64,000 bases of DNA from Oceanisphaera marina (GCF_014643915.1 NZ_BMKE01000006.1:11107-75106); one strand, 5' to 3'; positions 42,803 through 51,748 are shown, counted from the stretch's first letter. Notes: generated by a model from the letters alone, not told the origin. Program-made: numbers and translations.

Positions 42803-44434
42803 ATGACAGATAACAACAATCATGATGTGATCGCACCTGAGGGTAAGGTGAATCCCATTAATACCGACTATCAGGTAGGGCAAGATAATATTGCGCTACA
42901 GATAGGTCCGTTTGGACTGGATATTCATAACCGGGTGTTCTTGATCTCCGGTTTGGCTATCGTGGCCTTCGTGTTTCTTACCCTGGCCTTTCAAAATCAG
43001 GTTGCCCCGCTGTTTGCCGATTTGCGCAACTGGTTGACGGCAAGCCTGGATTGGTTCTTTTTAAGTGCCGGTAATATTTTTGTGCTGATGTGCCTGGGGC
43101 TGATTATCTCGCCACTGGGCCGGGTGCGCATTGGCGGCACCGAAGCCACGCCCGATTTTACCTATATTGGCTGGTTTTCCATGCTGTTTGCCGCAGGCAT
43201 GGGCATAGGCTTGATGTTTTACGGTGTGTCTGAGCCTTTGTCTCATTTTGGCACCTCAATGGGCGGTATTACCCTGGAAAATGGCGTGCGTACCGACTGG
43301 GCACCTCTGGGAGGCGCGGCAGGCGATGCGGCGGCGGCCACCAGCCTGGGCATGGCGGCGACTATTTATCACTGGGCGCTGCACCCTTGGGCCATTTATG
43401 CAGTTTTGGCATTGGGGCTGGCGATATTCTCCTTTAATAAAGGGTTGCCATTGACGGTCCGCTCGATATTTTACCCATTGCTGGGCGAGCGCGTGTGGGG
43501 TTGGCCTGGGCATTTAATCGATATGCTGGCGGTGATTGCCACCATGTTCGGTTTGGCTACCTCGTTGGGTTTTGGTGCTTCTCAAGCCAGCGCCGGTTTG
43601 AATTATCTGTTTGATACGCCACTGGGCACCACCACCGAAATTGTGCTGGTTATCCTGATTACCGGTATTGCCACTATTTCCGTATTGGCGGGGCTGGACG
43701 CGGGTGTCAAGCGGCTGTCCGAAATCAACATGGCATTGGCGGCGTTGCTGCTGATATTTGTAATTATTGTTGGCCCTACACTGCTGATTGTGACGGGATT
43801 CTTCTCTAACCTGATGTCTTATGTCGAGCATTTGCCGGCCTTGTCGATGCCCTTTGCACGTGAAGACGCCAACTATTCTCAGGGGTGGACAGCCTTCTAC
43901 TGGGCATGGTGGATTTCCTGGTCTCCGTTTGTCGGTATGTTTATTGCCCGAGTTTCTCGTGGACGTACCGTACGCGAGTTTTTAGTGTCGGTGCTCCTGG
44001 TGCCTTCTACCGCCTGTGTATTATGGATGACCGCCTTTGGTGGCACCGCCATTAATCAGCTGGTGAGCGAAGGCTATCAGGCCGTGGCCGAGGCGGCGGT
44101 ACCGCTGCAGCTGTTCATCATGCTGGATGACTTGCCGCTGGCGCAGATCACCTCCTTTATCGGTATTATTCTGGTGGTGGTGTTCTTTGTGACGTCCTCC
44201 GACTCCGGCTCTTTGGTGATTGACACCATCGCCTCTGGCGGTAAGGTGAACTCGCCCAAACCTCAACGGGTGTTCTGGTGCACCTTCGAGGGGCTGGTGG
44301 CCATTGCCCTGATGCTGGGGGGCGGTTTGGCTGCACTGCAAGCCATGGCTGTTTCTACTGGGTTTCCGTTTACCATAGTGCTGCTGGTGTCGTGTGTTTC
44401 CCTGATTAAAGGGCTGGCATCCGAACCCAGATAA
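42803..44434 (+). CDS. BCCT-family transporter (betaine/choline/carnitine type)
   Basis: This 543-residue transporter has 12 predicted membrane segments. The BCCT core is clear: 'YIGWFSMLFAAGMGIGLMFYGVSEPLSHF', 'AATIYHWALHPWAIYAVLALGLAIFSFNKGLPLTVRS', and 'FYWAWWISWSPFVGMFIARVSRGRTVREF', the substrate-binding aromatic box of segment 8. It likely takes up glycine betaine or a related quaternary amine or DMSP by Na or H symport. It has no long C-terminal osmosensing tail. A long-loop hairpin made of GTGAAGGG repeats follows. Confidence 0.92.
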   Translation: MTDNNNHDVIAPEGKVNPINTDYQVGQDNIALQIGPFGLDIHNRVFLISGLAIVAFVFLTLAFQNQVAPLFADLRNWLTASLDWFFLSAGNIFVLMCLGLIISPLGRVRIGGTEATPDFTYIGWFSMLFAAGMGIGLMFYGVSEPLSHFGTSMGGITLENGVRTDWAPLGGAAGDAAAATSLGMAATIYHWALHPWAIYAVLALGLAIFSFNKGLPLTVRSIFYPLLGERVWGWPGHLIDMLAVIATMFGLATSLGFGASQASAGLNYLFDTPLGTTTEIVLVILITGIATISVLAGLDAGVKRLSEINMALAALLLIFVIIVGPTLLIVTGFFSNLMSYVEHLPALSMPFAREDANYSQGWTAFYWAWWISWSPFVGMFIARVSRGRTVREFLVSVLLVPSTACVLWMTAFGGTAINQLVSEGYQAVAEAAVPLQLFIMLDDLPLAQITSFIGIILVVVFFVTSSDSGSLVIDTIASGGKVNSPKPQRVFWCTFEGLVAIALMLGGGLAALQAMAVSTGFPFTIVLLVSCVSLIKGLASEPR

Positions 44435-44449
44435 AGCAGGCTGAATAAA

Positions 44450-44640
44450 CAATGTGAAGGGCGAAGTGTGCAGTGTGAAGGGGGAACCCAACACCAGGCG
44501 CTTCGCCCTTTTTGTATTATCGAGCTGCCGAAAGAGCACTCGGGTTTGAACAAGACCCTGATCCTGAATGGGGTCAGGTTTGGCGTTTTTAGGCTATGTG
44601 GCGTTCACTTCACTCTTTACCCTTCACTCTTTATTTTTCA
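44450..44640. repeat. Degenerate intergenic repeats before the DUF294 gene
   Basis: The block starts with GTGAAGGG copies (44454, 44474) and ends with the opposite orientation, TTCACT-TCACTCTTTA-CCCTTCACTC (about 44604-44630). So two imperfect direct repeats face two inverted ones. A similar degenerate stretch, TTTCACCCTTAACTCTTTAC, occurs at about 60651-60670. No gene is evident in 44435-44658. Confidence 0.4.
44457..44510 (+). terminator. Possible terminator built from intergenic GTGAAGGG repeats
   Basis: AAGGGCGAAG (44457-44466) pairs with CTTCGCCCTT (44501-44510), followed by TTTG. The loop is 34 nt and contains a second GTGAAGGG copy. It is suited to end the BCCT transcript, though the loop is long. 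Confidence 0.5.
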
Positions 44641-44658
44641 AGATGAGCGAGTCGCGAT

Positions 44659-46539
44659 ATGGAAGCGGAACAACTGGAAATATTAGGTTTTATTCGGCGT
44701 TTTCCTCCCTTTAATGATCTGGACGATGAGGTGCTTGCAGCCATTGCCGAGCAGATAGAAATTGCCTATTACCGTGCCGGCACCGTGATCCTGAATTATG
44801 GCGATTTGGTGCACGACCTGTACTTGATCCGCTCCGGTGCCGTAGAAATGCACCGCCGCAGCGGCGAGCTGCATAATCGGCTGAGCGAAGGCAATCTGTT
44901 TGGCCAGATGGGCTTGCTGATGAACAACCGGGTACGCATGTCGGCCACCGCACTGGAAGATACCCTGGTGTACTGTTTGCCTGAAGCTCTGTTCAATGAG
45001 TTGTATGAAAGTCATGACTCATTTGCCGATTATGTGGAAGTTGAAGATCGCACTCGACTGCGTCAGGCGGTATCACGACAAGAGGGGGGGGACGAACTGC
45101 TCACCTCGACGGTGCGCGAGCTGATTTCTCGCGAGCCGGTGACAATCCCCTTGTCGGCCAGCATATTGGAAGCCGCGCAAAAGATGACCGAAGAAGGCGT
45201 TTCTTCCATATTGGTGCTGGGCTCGACTCAGGAAGCGGACGAGAGGGGACATGACAGTGTGGCCGGGATTTTAACGGACAGAGATTTGCGAACCCGGGTG
45301 TTGGCCACGGGGTTGTCGGCCGATATTGGCGTGGCTGAAGTCATGTCAACGGATCTGGTGGCCCTGGAAAGCGGCCAGTTCGTGTTTGAGGCCATGTTGA
45401 TCATGCTGCGCTATAACCTGCATCACTTGCCTATTTTGCACAAGGGCAAGCCGGTGGGGGTAGTTGCCTTGTCGGATGTGATGCGCCACGAGTCGCGCAG
45501 TAGCCTGTTTGTGGTCCGCCATATCTTCAAGGCACAAAATGCCGAGGAACTGGCGGCTATTGCCGATGATGTAAAGGCCTGTTTTGTACGCATGGTTAAC
45601 GAAGACGCCAACTCGCAAATGATAGGCACGGCCATGGCCGGTATTGGCCGCAGCTTCAAGCAGCGATTGCTGGAGCTGGCCGAACAAGAGCTGGGGCCGC
45701 CGCCGGTGCCGTACTGCTTTCTGGCATTGGGCTCCATGGCCCGCGACGAGCAATTGATTGTTACGGACCAGGATAACGCCATTATTCTCGATAACCGCTA
45801 CGATCCGGCTCAGCACGGCGCCTATTTTTCCGCCCTGGCCAAACGGGTGTGCGATGGTCTGGCGGCCTGCGGTTACAGCTATTGCACCGGTGACATTATG
45901 GCCACCAATGTGCAGTGGCAAAAAACGCGCCAGCAATGGGAGCAATGCTTTAGTGACTGGATTGCCAACCCCAGCCCCCAGACCTTACTGAACAGCTCGA
46001 TTTTCTTCGATCTTGACGGTGTCTATGGCAAAACCCAGTGGGCCGAACAACTCAATGCGCTTATTTCTCGCCGGGCCCAGCGCAGCCCGCGTTTTTTGGC
46101 GAGCATGGCGCGCAATGCTCTGGGGCGCACGCCTCCGCTGGGATTTTTCAAAGAATTTGTGATGGAGCAAGACGGCAAACACAATAACTCCATCAACCTC
46201 AAGCGTCGCGGCACGGCCCCTTTGGCCGACTTGATCCGGGTACATGCCCTTGCGGTCGGATCCACGGCACACAATTCGTTTGAGCGGCTTAATGATGTGA
46301 TTGAATCGGGAATTTTGCCCAAAGGCAGAGGGCCGGATTTGCGTGATGCCATGGAGTTTATTGCCACGGTGCGTATTCGCCATCAGGCACTGGATGTGGA
46401 GGCGGGAACCGAGCCGGACAACAATATCGAGCCCGATAATCTGTCGGACTTTGAGCGGCGTAATCTTAAAGACGCGTTTCAGATCTTAAGCAATGCGCAA
46501 AAATTCATGAAGTTTCGTTATCAGCCCAACCGGAGCTAA
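44659..46539 (+). CDS. Cyclic-nucleotide-binding/CBS/DUF294 nucleotidyltransferase-like protein
   Basis: The protein has 626 residues. Domains in order are: a cNMP-binding beta-roll (about 10-130, 'GTVILNYGDLVHDLYLIRSGAVEMHR', 'GNLFGQMGLLMN'), two CBS motifs (150-290, 'SREPVTIPLSASILEAAQKMTEEGVSSILVL', 'HHLPILHKGKPVGVVALSDV'), a DUF294 nucleotidyltransferase-like core ('FLALGSMARDEQLIVTDQDNAIIL', resembling the GlnD-type GS..D.D motif) and a DUF294 C-terminal domain. It is followed 8 bp later by a DnaQ-like exonuclease. Such proteins are predicted signal-regulated nucleotidyltransferases; no substrate is known to me. A run of eight G lies at 45084-45091. Confidence 0.9.
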   Translation: MEAEQLEILGFIRRFPPFNDLDDEVLAAIAEQIEIAYYRAGTVILNYGDLVHDLYLIRSGAVEMHRRSGELHNRLSEGNLFGQMGLLMNNRVRMSATALEDTLVYCLPEALFNELYESHDSFADYVEVEDRTRLRQAVSRQEGGDELLTSTVRELISREPVTIPLSASILEAAQKMTEEGVSSILVLGSTQEADERGHDSVAGILTDRDLRTRVLATGLSADIGVAEVMSTDLVALESGQFVFEAMLIMLRYNLHHLPILHKGKPVGVVALSDVMRHESRSSLFVVRHIFKAQNAEELAAIADDVKACFVRMVNEDANSQMIGTAMAGIGRSFKQRLLELAEQELGPPPVPYCFLALGSMARDEQLIVTDQDNAIILDNRYDPAQHGAYFSALAKRVCDGLAACGYSYCTGDIMATNVQWQKTRQQWEQCFSDWIANPSPQTLLNSSIFFDLDGVYGKTQWAEQLNALISRRAQRSPRFLASMARNALGRTPPLGFFKEFVMEQDGKHNNSINLKRRGTAPLADLIRVHALAVGSTAHNSFERLNDVIESGILPKGRGPDLRDAMEFIATVRIRHQALDVEAGTEPDNNIEPDNLSDFERRNLKDAFQILSNAQKFMKFRYQPNRS

Positions 46540-46547
46540 GCCGCATC

Positions 46548-47282
46548 ATGTTTTATCTGCGACCTCAGGATATACAGCACTCAGAACAGGTACCGCTATG
46601 GCCGGAGTTGTTCGGCGAACTGGCCCGTCATGCCCGAGACTACCGACTGGAGCGGTTTTATCGGGCCGGTGCCGTTGATGCCACTACGCCTCTGGCCCAG
46701 GTGCCGTTTGTGGCGATGGACTTTGAAACCACAGGATTAAACCAGAAAAAAGATGCCATTGTCAGCATTGGTCTGGTGCCTTTCAATGTGCAGCGTATTC
46801 GTTGCAAGGAAGCCAGACACTGGATTGTGAATCCCCATAAGCCGATGGCCGACGAAGCTGTGGTGATCCACGGCATTACCCACTCGGAGGTGCAGTCTGC
46901 CCCCGATTTGCTATTGGTGCTGGATGAATTGCTGACGGCGCTGGCCGGTTGTGTGGTGGTGGTGCACCATAAAGACATAGAGCGCGGGTTTCTGGCCGCG
47001 GCACTCAAGGCTAGGCTCAACGAGAGTATTGTGTTTCCGGTGGTGGATACCATGGAGTTGGAAGCCCGCCTGCACCGAGCCAGGCCCCTGGGGTTATGGT
47101 CTCGGCTACGCGGTAAAAAGCCGGTGTCTATTCGCCTGGCCGACAGCCGGGACCGATATCATCTGCCTTTTTATCAGCCTCACCATGCGCTGACCGATGC
47201 TCTGGCCACCGCCGAGTTGTTGCAGGCGCAAATTGCGCACCATTACTCACCCGATACCCCCATTGGCGATATCTGGGGGTAA
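46548..47282 (+). CDS. DnaQ-like 3'-5' exonuclease
   Basis: This 244-residue DEDDh exonuclease resembles the epsilon proofreading domain. Exo I is 'FVAMDFETTGLN' (Asp57, Glu59), Exo II lies in 'VVVVHHKDIERGFL', and Exo III is 'HHALTDALATAELL' with the H..D pair. It follows the cNMP-CBS-DUF294 gene by 8 bp and should be co-transcribed. It lacks the polymerase-binding tail of DnaQ, so it is not the replicative proofreader. This gene pair recurs in many proteobacteria; the joint function is not established. Confidence 0.87.
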   Translation: MFYLRPQDIQHSEQVPLWPELFGELARHARDYRLERFYRAGAVDATTPLAQVPFVAMDFETTGLNQKKDAIVSIGLVPFNVQRIRCKEARHWIVNPHKPMADEAVVIHGITHSEVQSAPDLLLVLDELLTALAGCVVVVHHKDIERGFLAAALKARLNESIVFPVVDTMELEARLHRARPLGLWSRLRGKKPVSIRLADSRDRYHLPFYQPHHALTDALATAELLQAQIAHHYSPDTPIGDIWG

Positions 47283-47296
47283 TACAAAAGACAGCG

Positions 47297-47362
47297 ATAC
47301 GCCATACGCCGTCCGTAAAGAGACGGGGTTTGTCTGTTTTTAACGTACGGCGGTTAGCGTAC
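47297..47362. other. Convergent intergenic region with imperfect inverted repeats
   Basis: A CCGTC-N8-GACGG hairpin (47309-47326) is followed by a T-rich stretch ending in TTTTT. ACGCCGTCCG on the left and CGTACGGCG on the right are near-complements. It probably ends both convergent transcripts (the exonuclease and DUF2726 genes). Confidence 0.35.
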
Positions 47363-47365
47363 GGC

Positions 47366-47992
47366 TTACAGCTTTATTCGGGGTTCGTTGTCCGGTTCGT
47401 CGGTTTGCTCTTCGTCCGGCAAGTTGAGCACCGGCTCGACGCGGCCCTGACCGCTGGTCAGGCGCTGGGGAGCGGCAGCGGGTTTGCAGGCGGCAATAAT
47501 GTCGTCTTGCAGCGCCCGGGCATCCGGCCATGCTTTTGGCGATAATTGAATAACCGGCAGGCCTGCATCTTGGATCTGCTGCAAGAGCTGTTGCTGTTTT
47601 TTGCCGTCGGTCTTGCTCAGGCTATCGTCGGCCAACACCACGGCGGCTCTGGGCTTCAGATCTTTGGGCGAGCAAAGCACAAAGTCCAGCGTTTCGCCGT
47701 AAATGGCGTGCCAGGCTTGTTCGCGCTGACTTTTTTTCAATTTGGGATTGAGTGTGATCAACTCGCTGATATTCACGGCCGCAAATATCCGCAATTGTTT
47801 GCCAATGGCGTGATCCAGCAGCCGCAGAGCGGTGGCGCCTTCCGGGCTGAATAGCAGCTTTTGCTGGTAGGGTTGTTTGGGTTTTCCACGCCATAGCTTG
47901 CGTAGCAAACTTAACAGCACCAGCAGTACCAGTAACAGCACTATGCTGAACACCAGCCAGTCGAGCATGGAAACGGGAAGCATCTTGATCAT
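47366..47992 (-). CDS. DUF2726 membrane-anchored protein
   Basis: This 208-residue protein has one N-terminal membrane segment ('WLVFSIVLLLVLLVLLSLL', near 14-32), then a cytoplasmic DUF2726 domain starting 'KLLFSPEGATALRLLDHAIG' and containing 'WHAIYGETLDFVLCSPKDLKPRAAVVLAD', which resembles a restriction-endonuclease-like fold seen in the family. The tail is acidic. ATG 47992, with AGGC 6 nt upstream, is chosen over a GTG one codon earlier. The function is unknown. Confidence 0.8.
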   Translation of the reverse strand: MIKMLPVSMLDWLVFSIVLLLVLLVLLSLLRKLWRGKPKQPYQQKLLFSPEGATALRLLDHAIGKQLRIFAAVNISELITLNPKLKKSQREQAWHAIYGETLDFVLCSPKDLKPRAAVVLADDSLSKTDGKKQQQLLQQIQDAGLPVIQLSPKAWPDARALQDDIIAACKPAAAPQRLTSGQGRVEPVLNLPDEEQTDEPDNEPRIKL

Positions 47993-48163
47993 CACACGCC
48001 TGAAGAGTAGGAAATAAATCGGTGCTTAGTGTATCAGAGGCCAGGACATAAAATGAATATATGCCATCATCACAGCCAGGAGCATTCTCTGGCTTGATGG
48101 AGCTGGCTTGTGATTCGTGAGCCATTTATAATTGCGCCATTAGAAAAGCTTATCGAGGTTACT

Positions 48164-49075
48164 ATGTCTCGGCGTCTTCCCCCGCTTAATGCATTGAAAG
48201 CGTTTGAAGCCGCTGCCCGCAATTTGAGTTTTACCCGGGCGGCAGAAGAGCTGTTTGTTACTCAGGCGGCCATAAGCCATCAAATCAAGGCGCTTGAAGA
48301 GTATCTGGGGATCAAGCTGTTTCGTCGGCGTCATCGTTCTTTGTTGCTGAGCGAAGAAGGGCAACGCTATTTTTTGGATATGAAAGATATTTTTTCTAAT
48401 ATAGCCGACGCCACCGAACGGGTGCTGGCGCTGAGTGCCAAGGGTGCCTTGACGGTGAGTCTGCCGCCCAGCTTTGCCATTCAGTGGCTGGTGCCGCGCC
48501 TGGTTCGCTTTAGCGAAGCCTGCCCCGAGATTGATGTGCGGATCAAGGCCGTGGATCTGGACGAGGGCTCGCTGACCGATGATGTGGATGTGGCCATTTA
48601 TTACGGCAAAGATAACTGGCCTGGGTTGCGAGCCGACAAGCTGCACGCGGAATATCTTATCCCGGTATGTTCGCCCTTGTTGTTGCATGGGGCCAAGCCC
48701 CTGGTTACGCCCGAAGATCTCACGCGTCATACGCTATTGCACGATACCTCGCGACGGGACTGGAAAGCCTGGTTCAAACAGCAGGGCATAGTGGCGGCCA
48801 ATGTCAATCAAGGGGCTATATTCAGTCATTCGTCCATGGTGATTCAGGCGGCAATTCATGGCCAGGGAGTGGCGTTGGGCCACAGTGTACTGGCCCAGCC
48901 CGAGATTGAAGCCGGGCGCCTGGTGTGTCCGTTCGAGCAGGTGTTGATGTCGAACAATGCCTATTATCTGGTGTGTCATGAATCTCAGGCGGCATTGGGT
49001 AAAATAGCCGCCTTTCGCGAATGGATGTTGGCCCTGGTGGCAAAAGAAGAACAGCAAAAGGCGTTAACCCTATGA
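48164..49075 (+). CDS. gcvA: LysR-family regulator GcvA
   Basis: This 303-residue protein matches GcvA in length and style: 'RRLPPLNALKAFEAAARNLSFTRAAEELFVTQAAISHQIKALEEYLGIKLFRRRHRSLLLSEEGQ', then 'PPSFAIQWLVPRLVRF' and 'DDVDVAIYYGKDNWPGL'. GcvA controls the glycine cleavage operon. GAGG before ATG 48164 fixes the start. The gene is followed by ygdD and rlmM as in enterics, with one extra hydrolase gene in between; the overlap with it is ATGA. No gcvB small RNA is recognisable upstream. Confidence 0.85.
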   Translation: MSRRLPPLNALKAFEAAARNLSFTRAAEELFVTQAAISHQIKALEEYLGIKLFRRRHRSLLLSEEGQRYFLDMKDIFSNIADATERVLALSAKGALTVSLPPSFAIQWLVPRLVRFSEACPEIDVRIKAVDLDEGSLTDDVDVAIYYGKDNWPGLRADKLHAEYLIPVCSPLLLHGAKPLVTPEDLTRHTLLHDTSRRDWKAWFKQQGIVAANVNQGAIFSHSSMVIQAAIHGQGVALGHSVLAQPEIEAGRLVCPFEQVLMSNNAYYLVCHESQAALGKIAAFREWMLALVAKEEQQKALTL

Positions 49076-49686
49076 CCCGAATATTAAGCAACGGAGCCGA
49101 TAATGCTCCCAATCGCGTACTGCTCGCCCACGGTGCCGGTGCAGGCATGGAGCATGCGGTGATGGAGAGTCTGGCGCTGGGCTTGGCCGATGAGCAAATT
49201 CAGGTGATACGCTTTGAATTTCCGTTTATGCAGAAAACACGACTCGACGGACGTCGTCGCCCACCGGATCGTGAACCGGCGTTACTGGCATGCTGGCGGG
49301 AAGTGGCCGCAGAGTTTGCCCATCCGCGTCTGTTTCTGGCGGGCAAGTCGATGGGCGGGCGCATGGCCTCTTTGGTGGCCGACGACCTGGCACCGGCCGG
49401 ACTCATTTTGCTGGGTTTTCCCTTTACGCCACCGGGCAAGCCGGATCGGTTTCGTGGACAGCATTTGGCCACACTGGCCACGCCGGGGTTATTGATACAG
49501 GGTGAGCGAGATAATTTTGGTAATAAAGAAGCGGTACTCGGTTATGATCTGGCGCCCGGCATGCAGACTTTATGGGTGAAGGACGGCGATCATGGTTTTA
49601 GTCCGCGCAAGGCGTCAGGCACCACGCTCGATCGTAATTTGTCGGCCATCGTTGCGGGTATGAGGAGGTTTATTCTTGCTGGTTAA
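49072..49686 (+). CDS. Alpha/beta-hydrolase fold protein (KANL3/TEX30-like)
   Basis: This 204-residue protein has 'VLLAHGAGAGMEHAVMESLA' near the start, the nucleophile elbow 'FLAGKSMGGRMASLVAD', 'LILLGFPFTPPGKPDRFR', and the terminal acid and histidine in 'LLIQGERDNFGN' and 'VKDGDHGF'. That is the pattern of the small KANL3/TEX30-type hydrolases. It overlaps gcvA by ATGA and ygdD by 11 bp, so it is embedded in the gcvA-ygdD-rlmM unit. The substrate is unknown. Confidence 0.83.
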   Translation: MTRILSNGADNAPNRVLLAHGAGAGMEHAVMESLALGLADEQIQVIRFEFPFMQKTRLDGRRRPPDREPALLACWREVAAEFAHPRLFLAGKSMGGRMASLVADDLAPAGLILLGFPFTPPGKPDRFRGQHLATLATPGLLIQGERDNFGNKEAVLGYDLAPGMQTLWVKDGDHGFSPRKASGTTLDRNLSAIVAGMRRFILAG

Positions 49687-50059
49687 TATCTGGTTTTATG
49701 TAGCGGCCCTGTTGGGGCTGACCGGCACTGGGCTGGGCGCCTATGGCGCTCATGGTCTGGCTGCCAGTGGTGTGTCTGCGACGCAGGTCAGCGCCTTTAA
49801 TACCGGGGTACAGTATCAGTTTTATCATGCACTGGCGTTATTGCTGATGGTACTGGCATTACGAGTCAAGCCGGTAAAAACGCTGCATCTGGCTGCCGCT
49901 TTCTTTACACTGGGCACTTTGCTGTTCAGTGGCAGTATTTATGCCTTGGTGCTTTTGGGCACCAAGGGTATTGGCTTTATTACTCCCCTTGGGGGAGTCT
50001 GTTTTATGGCGGGATGGTTGAGCTTGTTGCTGGCCGGTCGCACTTGGTTGAGGTCTTGA
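49676..50059 (+). CDS. ygdD: DUF423 membrane protein YgdD
   Basis: This 127-residue protein has four membrane segments and the DUF423 signature '[17 protein letters not shown]' and '[18 protein letters not shown]'. The likely start is TTG 49676 with GAGGAGG 8 nt upstream; no ATG is available. The stop and the rlmM ATG overlap by one base (TGATG). YgdD has no firmly known function. Confidence 0.88.
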   Translation: MLVNIWFYVAALLGLTGTGLGAYGAHGLAASGVSATQVSAFNTGVQYQFYHALALLLMVLALRVKPVKTLHLAAAFFTLGTLLFSGSIYALVLLGTKGIGFITPLGGVCFMAGWLSLLLAGRTWLRS

Positions 50060-51150
50060 TGAAACACTTATTACTATATTGTCGCCCCGGATTCGAGAAA
50101 GAGGCGGCTGCGGAAATTCAGGACAGAGCAGGGCAGTTTGGCTGCCCCGGGTTTGCTCGCACCAAGGACGACAGCGGCTTTGTTATTTATGAATGCTTTC
50201 AGCCGGACGATGCAGATTTAATGGCGCGAAAATTGTTGTTTAGAGAGCTGATTTTTGCCCGGCAAATGGTGGTGGTGTATGCCGAAGTAAAAGATTTGCC
50301 GCTGGATGACCGCATTACCCCCTTGCTGGCTGCAGCCGAGGGCATGGAGCTGTGTGGGGATATTCGCGTAGAAACGCCAGATACCAATGACGGAAAAGAG
50401 CTGTCGCGTTTTTGTCGCAAGTTTACCGTTCCCATGCGCCAGGCCCTGCGTGGCAAGGGCTTGCTGACGCGTAACGAGTCGCACACCAAGCCGGTGCTGC
50501 ACTTGTTTTTTATGGCCAATAATCACGCCATACTGGGATATTCCTATACCTTCAATAATTCGCCTTTTCACATGGGGATCCCGCGGCTGCGTTTTCCTGC
50601 CGATGCGCCCAGTCGTTCGAGCCTGAAACTGGAAGAAGCATTTCATGTGTTTATTCCCCGCTATGAATGGGATATGCGGCTGACATCGGGGCTGCGTGCG
50701 GTCGATCTGGGCGCGGCGCCCGGCGGCTGGACCTATCAGCTGGTAAGCCGCGGCATGATGGTGACCGCCATCGATAACGGCCCCATGGCTCAGACCTTGA
50801 TGGATACCGGGCAGGTAAAGCATTATCGCGAAGACGGTTTTACCTGGCGTCCGGCACGTAAAAATACCTATTGGCTGGTGTGCGACATGGTTGAAAAGCC
50901 GGCACGGGTGGTGGCGACCATGGCCGCCTGGTTGGTGGATGAAGACTGCCAGGAAGCCATGTTCAACCTTAAGCTGCCAATGAAAAAGCGCTACGGCGAA
51001 GCGGTGCATAACCTGCAACAGTTAAAAGACAAGCTCGCCGAACTGGGTGGGTTTGAAGTTCAGGCCAAGCAGCTTTATCATGATCGGGAAGAAATTACCG
51101 TGCATGTGTATCGGCCGCACAAAGTGGCCAAGTTACAGCCAAAAGAATAA
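50059..51150 (+). CDS. rlmM: 23S rRNA (cytidine-2498-2'-O)-methyltransferase
   Basis: This 363-residue protein equals E. coli RlmM in length. An N-terminal THUMP-like domain ('[17 protein letters not shown]') is followed by the SAM-binding motif '[30 protein letters not shown]' (near 218) and the catalytic tetrad region with '[11 protein letters not shown]' and '[10 protein letters not shown]'. It methylates C2498 of 23S rRNA before ribosome assembly. It starts at the TGATG overlap with ygdD. Confidence 0.94.
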   Translation: MKHLLLYCRPGFEKEAAAEIQDRAGQFGCPGFARTKDDSGFVIYECFQPDDADLMARKLLFRELIFARQMVVVYAEVKDLPLDDRITPLLAAAEGMELCGDIRVETPDTNDGKELSRFCRKFTVPMRQALRGKGLLTRNESHTKPVLHLFFMANNHAILGYSYTFNNSPFHMGIPRLRFPADAPSRSSLKLEEAFHVFIPRYEWDMRLTSGLRAVDLGAAPGGWTYQLVSRGMMVTAIDNGPMAQTLMDTGQVKHYREDGFTWRPARKNTYWLVCDMVEKPARVVATMAAWLVDEDCQEAMFNLKLPMKKRYGEAVHNLQQLKDKLAELGGFEVQAKQLYHDREEITVHVYRPHKVAKLQPKE

Positions 51151-51182
51151 AGAAAGCTTTAAACCGTCAGCTAGAAGCTTGA

Positions 51183-51219
51183 AGAAAAGCACCGATCCTG
51201 CCAGGTTCGGTGCTTTTCT
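51183..51219. terminator. Bidirectional terminator after rlmM
   Basis: AGAAAAGCACCGA pairs perfectly with TCGGTGCTTTTCT around an 11-nt loop. A-run and T-run on each side serve both rlmM and the convergent gene at 51248. Confidence 0.85.
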
Positions 51220-51247
51220 GTTATGTAAGCCTCCAGTTTATAGTGGC

Positions 51248-51748
51248 TCAATACCGGTAGGTTAGATCGAGTCGGGATTCGTCGTCGGTAATTTTTATAT
51301 CAAACTCCAGACGGTTAGTGGGATCGGCAGGGCGTATGTTGAGCTTGATACCATTGCCTCGCAGCCGCATCGAGGTTTTAAAGCCGCCTCCTTCAAAGTC
51401 GAATCGTGGCCGGAAGTTTTTTAATGAAAATCCGACCGAACTTTGTGGCGTGAGTTTCAAAAGGGGATAGGCGTTCAGCCCTGATGTGCCGTCAGGAGTG
51501 GACTGCCATTCAAAATTAAGGCCATAACGTTTGGGTATGTCGCCAAAAATAGCAGGTGGGGCGAAGGTAAAACGCAGCGGTTGGGCACTGCTTACATTGG
51601 GTGGGAAGTAATTGGCGTTTGTCTTTGTCTGGTATTGGCGCTCGGGTAGCGTGCTGATGGCTTCTTCATAGGCAAAACTGACATTGATATGAAGCAACAA
51701 CAGCAATAAAACACGGCTGCCTTGGTGCAGTATGAGTCGACCATCCAT
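51248..51748 (-). CDS. Secreted or periplasmic protein of unknown function
   Basis: This 166-residue protein has a signal peptide ('GSRVLLLLLLHINVSFA', cut before YEEA). The mature part contains 'PLRFTFAPPAIFGDIPKRYGLNFEWQSTPDGTSGLNAYPLLKLTPQSS' and a C-terminal run of alternating residues ('RLRGNGIKLNIRPADPTNRLEFDIKITDDESRLDLTYRY') that looks like a beta barrel or sandwich ending in an aromatic residue. GGGAGG lies upstream of the ATG. I do not recognise the family. It is placed between rlmM and the isocitrate dehydrogenase gene, on its own. Confidence 0.7.
   Translation of the reverse strand: MDGRLILHQGSRVLLLLLLHINVSFAYEEAISTLPERQYQTKTNANYFPPNVSSAQPLRFTFAPPAIFGDIPKRYGLNFEWQSTPDGTSGLNAYPLLKLTPQSSVGFSLKNFRPRFDFEGGGFKTSMRLRGNGIKLNIRPADPTNRLEFDIKITDDESRLDLTYRY

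Noticed and set aside
47996-48163. Possible gcvB small RNA upstream of gcvA
   Set aside because: GcvB is divergent from gcvA in enterics, but this gap has no GU-rich seed and no terminator of the right kind; only a weak AGCCAG/CTGGCT hairpin is visible.
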